Notes under the pieces: generated by a model
What the model was told of the DNA's origin: nothing
The model's database searches: none
Seen by the model: only the letters and a program-made list of their open reading frames with translations
Position numbers and translations under genes: made by a program
Part shown: positions 1 to 5,376 of the stretch, piece by piece
Layout: the number at the start of each line of letters is the position of its first letter
Numbering within the stretch: the stretch's first letter is position 1
Source of the DNA: Rickettsiales bacterium
GTDB lineage: Bacteria > Pseudomonadota > Alphaproteobacteria > Pelagibacterales > Pelagibacteraceae
Assembly: GCA_005801485.1 (NCBI GenBank)
Contig: SYDM01000038.1
Location: forward strand, 1-5,839
DNA length: 5,839 bases
Reading direction: 5' to 3'

Positions 1-15
1 AAAAGATAAATCCAT
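1..15 (-). CDS. rpoB: RNA polymerase beta subunit, first five codons only (partial, off left edge)
   Basis: An ATG at 13-15 on the minus strand opens a frame reading M-D-L-S-F up to the window edge. In alphaproteobacteria rpoB follows rplL directly, and several known RpoB proteins begin with a short stretch ending in Ser-Phe before a basic KKRIRK-like segment, so both position and the five residues fit. It starts 60 bases after the rplL stop codon, just past a large palindrome. No clear Shine-Dalgarno lies between the palindrome and this ATG; the 12 bases there are A/T with one G. Five residues cannot prove identity, so the call rests mainly on gene order. A start further left, outside the window, remains possible. 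Confidence 0.5.
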
Positions 16-27
16 TAATAATCTAAA

Positions 28-59
28 ATTTTATTAAAGTTTTAAAACTTTAATAAAAT
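28..59 (-). terminator. Perfect 32-bp palindrome after rplL; candidate terminator or attenuator before rpoB
   Basis: Each arm is 16 bases; on the plus strand the left arm reads ATTTTATTAAAGTTTT and the right arm is its exact reverse complement. In minus-strand RNA this can fold into a stem of about 14 bp with a four-base loop, followed at once by a U-rich run (bases 27 down to about 16). That is the shape of a factor-independent terminator, though the stem is almost entirely A-U. In E. coli a partial terminator and a processing hairpin lie between rplL and rpoB, lowering rpoB expression relative to the ribosomal proteins; a similar role here is inference. Being symmetrical, the element could also act on plus-strand transcripts or bind a dimeric protein. 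Confidence 0.55.
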
Positions 60-75
60 GTAACTAATTTCTTAT

Positions 76-441
76 TTACTTTAATTCTACTTTTGCACCA
101 GCTGCTTCAAGTTTCGCTTTCATTTCTTCTGCGTCCTTTTTGGCAACTCCAGCTTTAACTTCTTTAGGTGCAGCTTCTACTAAATCTTTTGCTTCTTTTA
201 ATCCTAAGCCAGTTATTGCTCTAATTTCTTTTATAACGTTAATTTTTTTATCTCCAGCAGAAGCTAAGAAAACTATAAATTCAGATTTTTCTTCTCCAGG
301 TGTAGCGCCTCCTGCTACTACGGCTGCGACAGGAACAGCTGCTGTTACACCCCATTTTTCTTCAAGTTGTTTTGATAGTTCTGCTGCTTCTACAACAGTC
401 AGTTTTGACAAATCTTCAATAATTTTATTTAAATCTGGCAT
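76..441 (-). CDS. rplL: Large ribosomal subunit protein L7/L12 (bL12)
   Basis: The 121-residue product is the multicopy stalk protein of the 50S subunit that recruits translation GTPases such as EF-Tu and EF-G. Residues 1-32 form the dimerisation domain that docks on L10, with the LEEKWGV segment common in alphaproteobacteria. Residues 33-52 are an Ala/Gly/Pro/Val-rich hinge. Residues 53-121 are the C-terminal factor-binding domain, with the signature around [12 protein letters not shown] (78-89) followed by a Lys-rich helix. The length is normal for the family. The gene starts 16 bases after the rplJ stop; no strong Shine-Dalgarno is visible before the ATG (TTAAGC only). It ends with TAA and is followed by the 32-bp palindrome. 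Identity is not in doubt. Confidence 0.98.
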   Translation of the reverse strand: MPDLNKIIEDLSKLTVVEAAELSKQLEEKWGVTAAVPVAAVVAGGATPGEEKSEFIVFLASAGDKKINVIKEIRAITGLGLKEAKDLVEAAPKEVKAGVAKKDAEEMKAKLEAAGAKVELK

Positions 442-457
442 GCTTAAATATTAAGAA

Positions 458-970
458 TTATTTTTTAATTTCTTCTGCGGGCGTTAAATTAGCTATTTTT
501 TTACTCTGTGCAAGTAAAATAGCTATTAATTTTTGGGCTGAGGCATTTAATACAAAGACTATTTTGGCTCTAGCTTCTTGTAATGTGGGTAAACTAGCTA
601 TTTTTGCAACTTCTGCCTGGTCAATAACTTTACCTTCCATAAAACCGGCAATAATTTTCAATTTATCGTTGCTTTTAGCAAATTTAGTTAAGATTCGAGC
701 TGACAGGAATGGATCTGAGGAAATTGCAGTTGCCGTTGGTCCAGAGAAAAATTTTTCAAGTTCTTTTAGTTGTGTTTCTTTTACTGCTAATTTTGTAATT
801 CTATTTTTTGTAATCTTAAAAATAATTCCATTTTCTCTTAGTTCTTTTCTTAGTTTGTCCAATTCAACAACATTTAAACCTTGGTAATGGGTTATCATAA
901 CAGATTCGTTGGTAGAAAATACTTTCTTCATTTCTTCGATATAGTTTTTCTTTGTTTCTTTGTTCATCAT
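458..970 (-). CDS. rplJ: Large ribosomal subunit protein L10 (uL10)
   Basis: The 170-residue protein forms the base of the ribosomal stalk: its N-terminal part binds 23S rRNA with L11 and its long C-terminal helix carries L7/L12 dimers. The L10 fold is seen in MITHYQGLNVVELDKLRKELRENG (about 25-48) with the conserved TKNRITKLAVKE segment after it, the FSGPTATAIS region (about 74-83) and a hydrophobic C-terminal helix (about 135-170). The product opens Met-Met; the first ATG (968-970) is preferred because AAAGG at 980-984 sits nine bases upstream, against twelve for the second. The gene begins two bases after the rplA TAG stop, so translational coupling is likely. In E. coli L10 represses its own mRNA through a leader; no separate leader exists here. 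Confidence 0.97.
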   Translation of the reverse strand: MMNKETKKNYIEEMKKVFSTNESVMITHYQGLNVVELDKLRKELRENGIIFKITKNRITKLAVKETQLKELEKFFSGPTATAISSDPFLSARILTKFAKSNDKLKIIAGFMEGKVIDQAEVAKIASLPTLQEARAKIVFVLNASAQKLIAILLAQSKKIANLTPAEEIKK

Positions 971-972
971 AA

Positions 973-1665
973 CTAAATACCTTTACTATTAACTTTTATC
1001 GAAGTTCCCATTGAAGATGTAATAAATATATTTTTAATAAAATCACCTTTTATTGTATCGGATTTTTCTTTTTTTATAAAATCTACAAAGTGTCTGAAAT
1101 TACTAATTAAATTTTCAGTTGAAAAACTTTTTCTTCCTATTGGAGCTCCGATATTTCCGTCTTTATCATGTTTAATCTCAACTAAGCCGGTTTTGATATC
1201 ATTAACTGATTTTTTTATATCTGTTGAAACGGTTCCAAGTTTAGGATTTGGCATTAAACCCTTTGGACCTAAAACTTTACCATGTTTACCGATTTTACTC
1301 ATCATGCCAGGAGTACAAATTAATTTATCAAAATCAAATTTTCCTGCTGCAATTTTTTCAAGTAAATCTTCTGAACCAAATATATCAGCCCCGCTTTTTT
1401 TTGCTTCTTCATTTTTTTCAGGCTCACATAAAACTGCAACTTTAATCTTTTTACCTATTCCATTCGGCAGTTGAGTAACCGTTCTTAAATTAAAATCTCC
1501 ACCTTTAGATTGTTTAAGTCCAATACGTAAAGAAACGTCAATCGACTCATCAAATTTTGCAGTAGAATTTTTTTTAATAAATTCTAAAATTTCTTTTAAA
1601 TCTTTAGATTTAAAATCTTTAGAATTTTTTAAAATTTCTTTAAATCTTTTTGACTTTTTTTTCAT
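973..1665 (-). CDS. rplA: Large ribosomal subunit protein L1 (uL1)
   Basis: The 230-residue product is the L1 protein of the mobile L1 stalk, which helps release deacylated tRNA from the E site; family members are usually about 230-235 residues. The N-terminus has the basic SKRFKE start and TAKFDESIDVSLRIGL (about 35-50), which forms the rRNA-binding domain with the C-terminal segment. The strongest signature, GPKGLMPNPKLGTV, lies at 133-146 in the second domain. The usual LPHGTGK loop reads LPNGIGK (66-72), a mild departure. The start overlaps the rplK stop by one base (TGATG). Its ribosome-binding region, GAGGT plus AAAAGG at 1669-1679, lies inside the end of rplK. In E. coli L1 represses rplK-rplA by binding a leader before rplK. 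Confidence 0.98.
   Translation of the reverse strand: MKKKSKRFKEILKNSKDFKSKDLKEILEFIKKNSTAKFDESIDVSLRIGLKQSKGGDFNLRTVTQLPNGIGKKIKVAVLCEPEKNEEAKKSGADIFGSEDLLEKIAAGKFDFDKLICTPGMMSKIGKHGKVLGPKGLMPNPKLGTVSTDIKKSVNDIKTGLVEIKHDKDGNIGAPIGRKSFSTENLISNFRHFVDFIKKEKSDTIKGDFIKNIFITSSMGTSIKVNSKGI
980..984 (-). promoter_or_regulatory. Shine-Dalgarno for rplJ inside the end of rplA
   Basis: AAAGG on the minus strand lies nine bases before the first of two tandem ATGs of rplJ (968-970). It overlaps the last codons of rplA. The spacing decides in favour of the first ATG. Confidence 0.55.
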
Positions 1666-2090
1666 CAGCCTTTTACCTCAATACCCATTGATCTTGCTGA
1701 GCCAGAAATAATCTTTGTTGCCTCTTTAAGATCGAATGCATTTAAATCTTTCATTTTTGCTTTTGCGATTTCTTCTACCTGTTTCATTGTAATAGAGCCA
1801 ACTATAACTCGTCCTGGTTCTTTGGAACCACTTTTTAGTTTTGCCGCTTCTTTTATGAAATGAGAAGCAGGTGGTGTTTTGATAATAAAATCAAATTTTT
1901 TATCTTTATATACTGTGATCACAACAGGGATTGGTTGACCCATCATTGATTTTGTTTTTTCATTAAAAGCTTTACAAAATTCCATAATATTAACACCACG
2001 CTGGCCTAGTGCGGGTCCTACAGGAGGAGCTGGATTAGCTTGCCCTCCCTTAATTTGTAATTTTATTAAACCTGCTATTTCTTTTGCCAT
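1665..2090 (-). CDS. rplK: Large ribosomal subunit protein L11 (uL11)
   Basis: The 141-residue protein binds the GTPase-associated centre of 23S rRNA with L10. The N-terminal domain carries the family signature [20 protein letters not shown] (15-34), the proline-rich face near the thiostrepton site. The C-terminal RNA-binding domain follows from about residue 70, with [17 protein letters not shown] and the closing [16 protein letters not shown]. Length is typical. The gene starts one base after the nusG TAA stop and ends with a TGA overlapping the rplA ATG. Because it abuts nusG, there is no room for a non-coding leader holding an L1 binding site. TGA works as a stop here, so the genetic code is standard at this codon. 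Confidence 0.98.
   Translation of the reverse strand: MAKEIAGLIKLQIKGGQANPAPPVGPALGQRGVNIMEFCKAFNEKTKSMMGQPIPVVITVYKDKKFDFIIKTPPASHFIKEAAKLKSGSKEPGRVIVGSITMKQVEEIAKAKMKDLNAFDLKEATKIISGSARSMGIEVKG
1669..1679 (-). promoter_or_regulatory. Ribosome-binding region for rplA inside the end of rplK
   Basis: Read on the minus strand this is GAGGTAAAAGG, followed by CTG and the rplA ATG. Two Shine-Dalgarno-like cores are present: GAGG about ten bases before the ATG and AAGG about three bases before it. Both sit within the last rplK codons, supporting the ATG at 1663-1665 and coupled translation of L11 and L1. Confidence 0.6.
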
Positions 2091-2091
2091 A

Positions 2092-2616
2092 TTAATTTTT
2101 TTCTACTTGGTTATAATCTAAATCAACCGGTGTGGCCCTGCCAAAAATAGAAACTGAAACTTTAAGTCTGGACTTATCTTCATCTATTTCTTCAACTAAA
2201 CCATTAAAAGAAGCAAAAGGACCATCGCATACTTTTACTTTTTCACCAATTTCAAAACTTATACCACTTTTTTGATTAATTGCACTTTCTGAAACGGACC
2301 CTAAAATTCTTTTTATTTCTTGGTCAGAAATAGGGGTAGGTTTATCTCCTGATCCTAAAAAACCACTAACTTTTTGAATATTTTTAATTGTATGAATAAC
2401 CTCTTTATTCAAATCAAGTTGTACTAAAATGTACCCTGGAAAATATTTTTTTTGCTTCTTAGTTCTTTTTCCTTTTTTGACCTCAGTTACTTCTTGTGAG
2501 GGCACAAGAATTTCACCTAAATGTGAATCTAGTTTAGCTTTAATTAAAGTATCTTTTATAGATTCTACTACTTTTTTTTCAAACCCTGAATATGCTTGAA
2601 CAATATACCAATTCAT
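2092..2616 (-). CDS. nusG: Transcription termination/antitermination factor NusG
   Basis: The 174-residue product is NusG, which rides on RNA polymerase to increase processivity and links it to Rho or to the leading ribosome through S10. The N-terminal NGN domain starts with [14 protein letters not shown] (3-16) and includes the conserved FPGYILV (59-65). The C-terminal KOW domain runs from about 120, with [19 protein letters not shown] (121-139) and the strongly conserved [18 protein letters not shown] (150-167). Length is typical. The ATG lies two bases after the secE stop, and no strong Shine-Dalgarno is visible, so coupling to secE is likely. The secE-nusG pair directly before rplK is a widely conserved order. 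Confidence 0.98.
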   Translation of the reverse strand: MNWYIVQAYSGFEKKVVESIKDTLIKAKLDSHLGEILVPSQEVTEVKKGKRTKKQKKYFPGYILVQLDLNKEVIHTIKNIQKVSGFLGSGDKPTPISDQEIKRILGSVSESAINQKSGISFEIGEKVKVCDGPFASFNGLVEEIDEDKSRLKVSVSIFGRATPVDLDYNQVEKN

Positions 2617-2618
2617 AT

Positions 2619-2810
2619 TTAAAAACTTATTGTAATAACTAAATTAAGTAATGTTATTAAAAGTTGATCTAAAATTAGAAAAAAAATTGCTGCAATAGCA
2701 GCTAGACCAAAAACCATTAGCCCGCCTGTTAAAGTGTCTTTTTTTGTTGGCCAAGAAATTCTAAAAGCTTCCTGCTTAACTTCCTGAACAAATTTTAAAG
2801 GATTTTTCAT
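2619..2810 (-). CDS. secE: Preprotein translocase subunit SecE
   Basis: The 63-residue product is the small SecE subunit of the SecYEG channel in the inner membrane, where it clamps SecY. The amphipathic N-terminal segment has the family hallmark EVKQEAFRISWPTKKDT (about 10-26), including the conserved W-P pair. One membrane-spanning helix follows from about residue 27 to 58, rich in Leu, Ile, Ala and Phe. This is the short single-helix form common in most bacteria, unlike the three-helix E. coli protein. The start is 17 bases after the tRNA-Trp 3' end, and there is no recognisable Shine-Dalgarno in that gap. Translation may therefore rely on the unstructured A/T-rich 5' end left after tRNA removal; that last point is inference. 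Confidence 0.96.
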   Translation of the reverse strand: MKNPLKFVQEVKQEAFRISWPTKKDTLTGGLMVFGLAAIAAIFFLILDQLLITLLNLVITISF

Positions 2811-2827
2811 ATTTTATTTATAGTTTT

Positions 2828-2903
2828 TGGCAGGAGCGGAGGGACTCGAACCCACAACCTCCGGTTTTGGAGACCGGCGCTCTATCAATTGAACTACGCT
2901 CCT
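2828..2903 (-). tRNA. trnW: tRNA-Trp, anticodon CCA
   Basis: The 76-base gene includes an encoded 3' CCA. The acceptor stem pairs AGGAGCG with CGCTCCT, with G as discriminator. The D arm is GTTC/GAGC. The anticodon stem is CCGGT/ACCGG with loop CTCCAAA, giving anticodon CCA. The T loop is TTCGAGT. The T stem is GTGGG/CCCTC, which leaves a U50-U64 mismatch at its second pair; E. coli tRNA-Trp has a G-U there. The gene sits between tuf and secE, a position conserved in many bacteria, only six bases after the tuf stop codon, so it is probably excised from the shared transcript. Confidence 0.96.
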
Positions 2904-2909
2904 AAACGT

Positions 2910-4100
2910 TTATTTTAAAATTTTAGTTACTACTCCTGCTCCAACAGTTTTTCCACCTTCACGAATAGCAAAATTTAATTTTTCACTCATCGCAATAGGA
3001 GTAATTAATTTAACAGTAAATTTACCGTCATCACCTGGCACAACCATTTCAACTCCTTGTGGTAATATCACTTCACCGGTAACATCTGTTGTTCTAAAAT
3101 AAAACTGTGGTCTATAATTAGTAAAGAAAGGAGTGTGTCTTCCGCCCTCTTCTTTTTTTAAAATATAAGCTTGAGCTTCAAATTCAGTATGAGGAGTTAC
3201 AGATCCAGCCTTACAAAGAACTTGACCTCTTTCGACGTCTTCTCTTTCAATACCTCTTAAAAGAACACCGATATTATCTCCAGCTTCACCGCTATCAAGA
3301 AGTTTTCTAAACATCTCAACACCAGTACAAACTGATTTTTTAGTTTCTCTAATTCCAACAATTTCAATTTCTTCACCTATTTTAATTACACCGGACTCTA
3401 CTCTTCCAGTTACAACTGTTCCTCTTCCAGAAATTGAGAAAACATCTTCTACTGGCATTAAGAAGGGTTTATCTTTTGCCCTGTGAGGTTGAGGAATAAA
3501 AGTATCAACTGCTTTCATTAATTCTAAAATTGCATTTTTTCCAATCTCATCATTTTTACCTTCAACGGCACTTAAAGCTGAACCTTTTACGATTGGAGTT
3601 TTATCTCCTGGATATTTATAAGCAGTTAAAAGTTCTCTGATTTCTTCTTCAACTAAATCTAAAAGTTCTTTGTCTTTAACTGTGTCAATTTTATTTAAAA
3701 ATACTACAATTGAAGGAACACCAACTTGACGAGCTAAAAGAATATGTTCTCTAGTTTGCGGCATAGGACCATCGGCTGCATTTACAACCAAAATTGCTCC
3801 GTCCATTTGGGCTGCTCCTGTAATCATATTTTTTACATAGTCGGCATGACCTGGACAGTCAACGTGTGCATAATGTCTATTTGCAGTTTCGTACTCAACG
3901 TGTGCAGTAGAAATTGTAATACCTCTTTCTCTTTCTTCGGGCGCTTTATCAATTTGATCATATGCAATATATTTTGCTCCTCCGGTTAGAGAAAGTACTT
4001 TTGTAATCGCTGCAGTTAAAGTAGTTTTACCGTGATCCACATGTCCGATTGTTCCAATATTACAATGTGGTTTATTTCGTACAAACTTTTCTTTTGACAT
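2910..4100 (-). CDS. tuf: Translation elongation factor Tu (EF-Tu)
   Basis: The 396-residue GTPase delivers aminoacyl-tRNA to the ribosomal A site. All GTP-binding motifs are intact: GHVDHGKT (19-26, P-loop), RGITI (59-63, switch I with Thr62), DCPGH (81-85, switch II with catalytic His85), NKID (136-139) and SAL (174-176). Domain II begins near the [20 protein letters not shown] segment, and domain III ends in [20 protein letters not shown]. Length is normal. The G4 motif NKID replaces the NKCD of E. coli, a common conservative variant. The start is backed by AAGGA five bases upstream. The gene follows tRNA-Gly by 38 bases and its TAA is six bases from tRNA-Trp. Whether a second tuf copy exists cannot be told from this window. 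Confidence 0.99.
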   Translation of the reverse strand: MSKEKFVRNKPHCNIGTIGHVDHGKTTLTAAITKVLSLTGGAKYIAYDQIDKAPEERERGITISTAHVEYETANRHYAHVDCPGHADYVKNMITGAAQMDGAILVVNAADGPMPQTREHILLARQVGVPSIVVFLNKIDTVKDKELLDLVEEEIRELLTAYKYPGDKTPIVKGSALSAVEGKNDEIGKNAILELMKAVDTFIPQPHRAKDKPFLMPVEDVFSISGRGTVVTGRVESGVIKIGEEIEIVGIRETKKSVCTGVEMFRKLLDSGEAGDNIGVLLRGIEREDVERGQVLCKAGSVTPHTEFEAQAYILKKEEGGRHTPFFTNYRPQFYFRTTDVTGEVILPQGVEMVVPGDDGKFTVKLITPIAMSEKLNFAIREGGKTVGAGVVTKILK

Positions 4101-4105
4101 TTTTT

Positions 4106-4110
4106 TCCTT
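4106..4110 (-). promoter_or_regulatory. Strong Shine-Dalgarno for tuf
   Basis: AAGGA on the minus strand is followed by five A residues and the tuf ATG. It is the clearest ribosome-binding site in the window; rplL, rplK, nusG and secE lack an equally good one. This fits high independent translation of EF-Tu while the downstream genes rely on coupling. Confidence 0.75.
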
Positions 4111-4138
4111 ATTTTTTTTAAATTAACTTAAAATTTTT

Positions 4139-4212
4139 TGGAGCGGGTAAAGGGAATCGAACCCTTACATCCAGCTTGGAAGGCTAGCGTTCTACCATTG
4201 AACTACACCCAC
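4139..4212 (-). tRNA. trnG: tRNA-Gly, anticodon TCC
   Basis: The 74-base gene includes an encoded 3' CCA. The acceptor stem pairs GTGGGTG with TACCCGC, using G-U wobble pairs at 2-71 and 7-66. The D stem is GTTC/GAAC. The anticodon stem is CTAGC/GCTGG with loop CTTCCAA, giving anticodon TCC. The T stem is AAGGG/CCCTT around TTCGATT, and the discriminator is T. It lies 48 bases after tRNA-Tyr and 38 bases before tuf. Tyr-Gly-tuf is a common bacterial order. Confidence 0.96.
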
Positions 4213-4260
4213 GAAACCAAACTTTTTAACTCCTTATATCATTAAATACAACTTTAAGCT

Positions 4261-4346
4261 TGGTGGAGGGGGAAAGATTCGAACTTTCGAAGCCCGAAGG
4301 CAACGGGTTTACAGCCCGCCCCATTTGACCGCTTTGGTACCCCTCC
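4261..4346 (-). tRNA. trnY: tRNA-Tyr, anticodon GTA
   Basis: The 86-base class II tRNA gene includes an encoded 3' CCA. The acceptor stem is GGAGGGG/CCCCTCC with A as discriminator. The anticodon stem is GCGGG/CCCGT (closing G-U) with loop CTGTAAA, giving anticodon GTA. A long variable arm (GCCTTCGGGC region) follows, as expected for bacterial tRNA-Tyr. The T stem is GAAAG/CTTTC around TTCGAAT. It is the first gene of the minus-strand cluster, with a promoter about 55 bases upstream. Confidence 0.96.
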
Positions 4347-4357
4347 TTAGTAATAAA

Positions 4358-4372
4358 ATTGGGATACCCAAT
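4358..4372 (-). repeat. Small GC-bearing inverted repeat in the tRNA-Tyr leader
   Basis: ATTGGG and CCCAAT are exact complements separated by three bases. The repeat stands out because it holds nearly all the G and C in this AT-rich spacer. It ends 11 bases before the mature tRNA-Tyr 5' end and lies downstream of the predicted start site, so it would be a six-pair hairpin in the precursor leader. It could equally be a protein-binding site between the divergent genes. Confidence 0.45.
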
Positions 4373-4400
4373 AACTTAAAAAGTATTTAAAAACAAACGT

Positions 4401-4429
4401 TTTATAAGCGTCTTACTATTTAAATGCAA
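4401..4429 (-). promoter_or_regulatory. Sigma70-like promoter for the tRNA-Tyr/tuf/ribosomal cluster
   Basis: On the minus strand, TTGCAT (4424-4429) is separated by exactly 17 bases from TATAAA (4401-4406). The -10 matches consensus at five of six bases; the -35 keeps TTG but is otherwise weak. Transcription would begin near 4394, leaving a leader of about 48 bases before tRNA-Tyr. Spacing and position, directly ahead of the first gene of a highly expressed set, support the call. AT-rich sequence produces chance -10 matches, which limits confidence. Confidence 0.55.
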
Positions 4430-4483
4430 TAAATCATTTTACGTTAAAATATGCTAGTTATTTACAAAATTAGCCTAAAAGAT

Positions 4484-5236
4484 ATGAAAAAAACGACTTT
4501 TTTAATTGTAGGTAAACATGCTGTTGTTGAAGCTTTAAAAAACCCAAAAAGAAAGATTGAAAAAGTCTTTGTCACTGAAGATGCTCAAAAAAATTTAAAT
4601 CGTGAAAATCAATCTTTAAATTTATTTAAAAATATTCATGTTTTTTATAAATCTAGAAGAGAGTTAGACAATATTTGTGGTAAAGATGAAATTGCTCATC
4701 AAGGACTTGTTGCAGAAGTTGAACAGTTAGAAGAACCGACATTAAAAGATTTTATAAAAACAATAGACAAAAAATATATAAATTTTTTAGCTCTAGAAGA
4801 AGTGACGGATCCTAGAAATATTGGATCTATTATAAGATCTGCCGATTCATTTAATATTGATGGAATAATAGTTAATGATAGATCTTTCCCCTCAAAAAGT
4901 AAATTACTTTACAGAAGCGCAAGTGGTGGTGCCGAACACGTTAAAATCTTTAAGGAATCTAATATTAATACATCACTTAAATATTTGAAATCACAAAATT
5001 TTTGGATAAGTGCTTTTGATATTTCTGGAAAAAAAGATTTTACAGAGCACAAATGGGAAGGAAGGAATGTTTTATTGTTTGGATCTGAAGGTTTTGGCCT
5101 AAAACATCAAACTTTAAAACATTCAGATTTTCAATTTAAAGTAAGTATTAGCAAAAATGTTGAAAGCTTAAATATATCAAATACTGTTGCTATAGTTTGC
5201 CATCACATCAATCATATATTAAGAAAAAATATTTAA
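4484..5236 (+). CDS. rlmB: 23S rRNA (guanosine-2'-O)-methyltransferase RlmB (SPOUT/TrmH family)
   Basis: The 250-residue product matches RlmB, which uses S-adenosylmethionine to methylate the ribose of G2251 in the peptidyl-transferase P loop of 23S rRNA (E. coli numbering). An N-terminal SpoU substrate-binding domain (VGKHAVVEALKNP to AHQGLVAEVE, about 9-80) precedes the knotted SPOUT domain. Three SPOUT motifs are intact: DPRNIGSIIRSAD (about 109-121, with the catalytic Asn-Arg region), LLFGSEGFGL (197-206) and SLNISNTVAI (about 228-237). An in-frame ATG at 4451 would add 11 residues (MLVIYKISLKD), but homologues begin close to the VGKHAV segment and neither start has a good Shine-Dalgarno, so the ATG at 4484 is chosen. 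A -10-like TAAAAT at 4445-4450 would also fit this start. TrmH of tRNA is a less likely alternative. Confidence 0.88.
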   Translation: MKKTTFLIVGKHAVVEALKNPKRKIEKVFVTEDAQKNLNRENQSLNLFKNIHVFYKSRRELDNICGKDEIAHQGLVAEVEQLEEPTLKDFIKTIDKKYINFLALEEVTDPRNIGSIIRSADSFNIDGIIVNDRSFPSKSKLLYRSASGGAEHVKIFKESNINTSLKYLKSQNFWISAFDISGKKDFTEHKWEGRNVLLFGSEGFGLKHQTLKHSDFQFKVSISKNVESLNISNTVAIVCHHINHILRKNI

Positions 5237-5267
5237 ATATTATTGAGTTTTAATTGTTTTGACTTTA

Positions 5268-5355
5268 ATTAACATGTTAATACCTAAATAGGTAAATTAA
5301 TAAAGCAACTGATGTGTAAAAAATACTAATTTTATTAATAAAACTTTATAAAGTT
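5268..5355. repeat. Series of short perfect AT palindromes between convergent genes; possible terminators
   Basis: Four exact inverted repeats lie within 88 bases: ATTAACATGTTAAT (5268-5281), TACCTA-AA-TAGGTA (5281-5294), TTTTATTAATAAAA (5330-5343) and AACTTTATAAAGTT (5342-5355). The first two share a base, and the last two overlap by two. They fill the gap where rlmB (plus) and the partial membrane-protein gene (minus) converge. For minus-strand transcripts, the last two hairpins come first and are followed by six U residues (plus-strand A run 5318-5323), a weak terminator pattern. No comparable T run follows the hairpins on the plus strand. AT-rich DNA yields palindromes by chance, so function is unproven. 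Confidence 0.4.
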
Positions 5356-5376
5356 AAATACATTAATTAAGTTAAT

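Noticed and set aside
140..454. Plus-strand ORF of 104 codons opposite rplL
   Set aside because: It is the antisense shadow of rplL, with no recognisable domain or ribosome-binding site; rplL on the other strand is certain.
564..887. Plus-strand ORF of 107 codons opposite rplJ
   Set aside because: Antisense shadow of rplJ, hydrophobic and serine-rich only because it mirrors Lys/Glu-rich coding sequence.
1193..1474. Two overlapping plus-strand ORFs opposite rplA (also 1248-1445)
   Set aside because: Both mirror rplA in different frames and lack any family signature.
1663..1667. Possible reassignment of TGA to Trp, as in some reduced genomes
   Set aside because: rplK ends at TGA exactly at its normal length and overlaps the rplA start, and the tRNA-Trp anticodon is CCA, so TGA is a stop.
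3744..3989. Plus-strand ORF of 81 codons opposite tuf
   Set aside because: Cysteine-rich antisense shadow of the highly conserved EF-Tu G domain.
4359..4389. Plus-strand promoter TTGGGA with TATTTA for rlmB
   Set aside because: The spacing is 19 bases, the -10 is poor, and the -35 falls within the inverted repeat, so chance is more likely.
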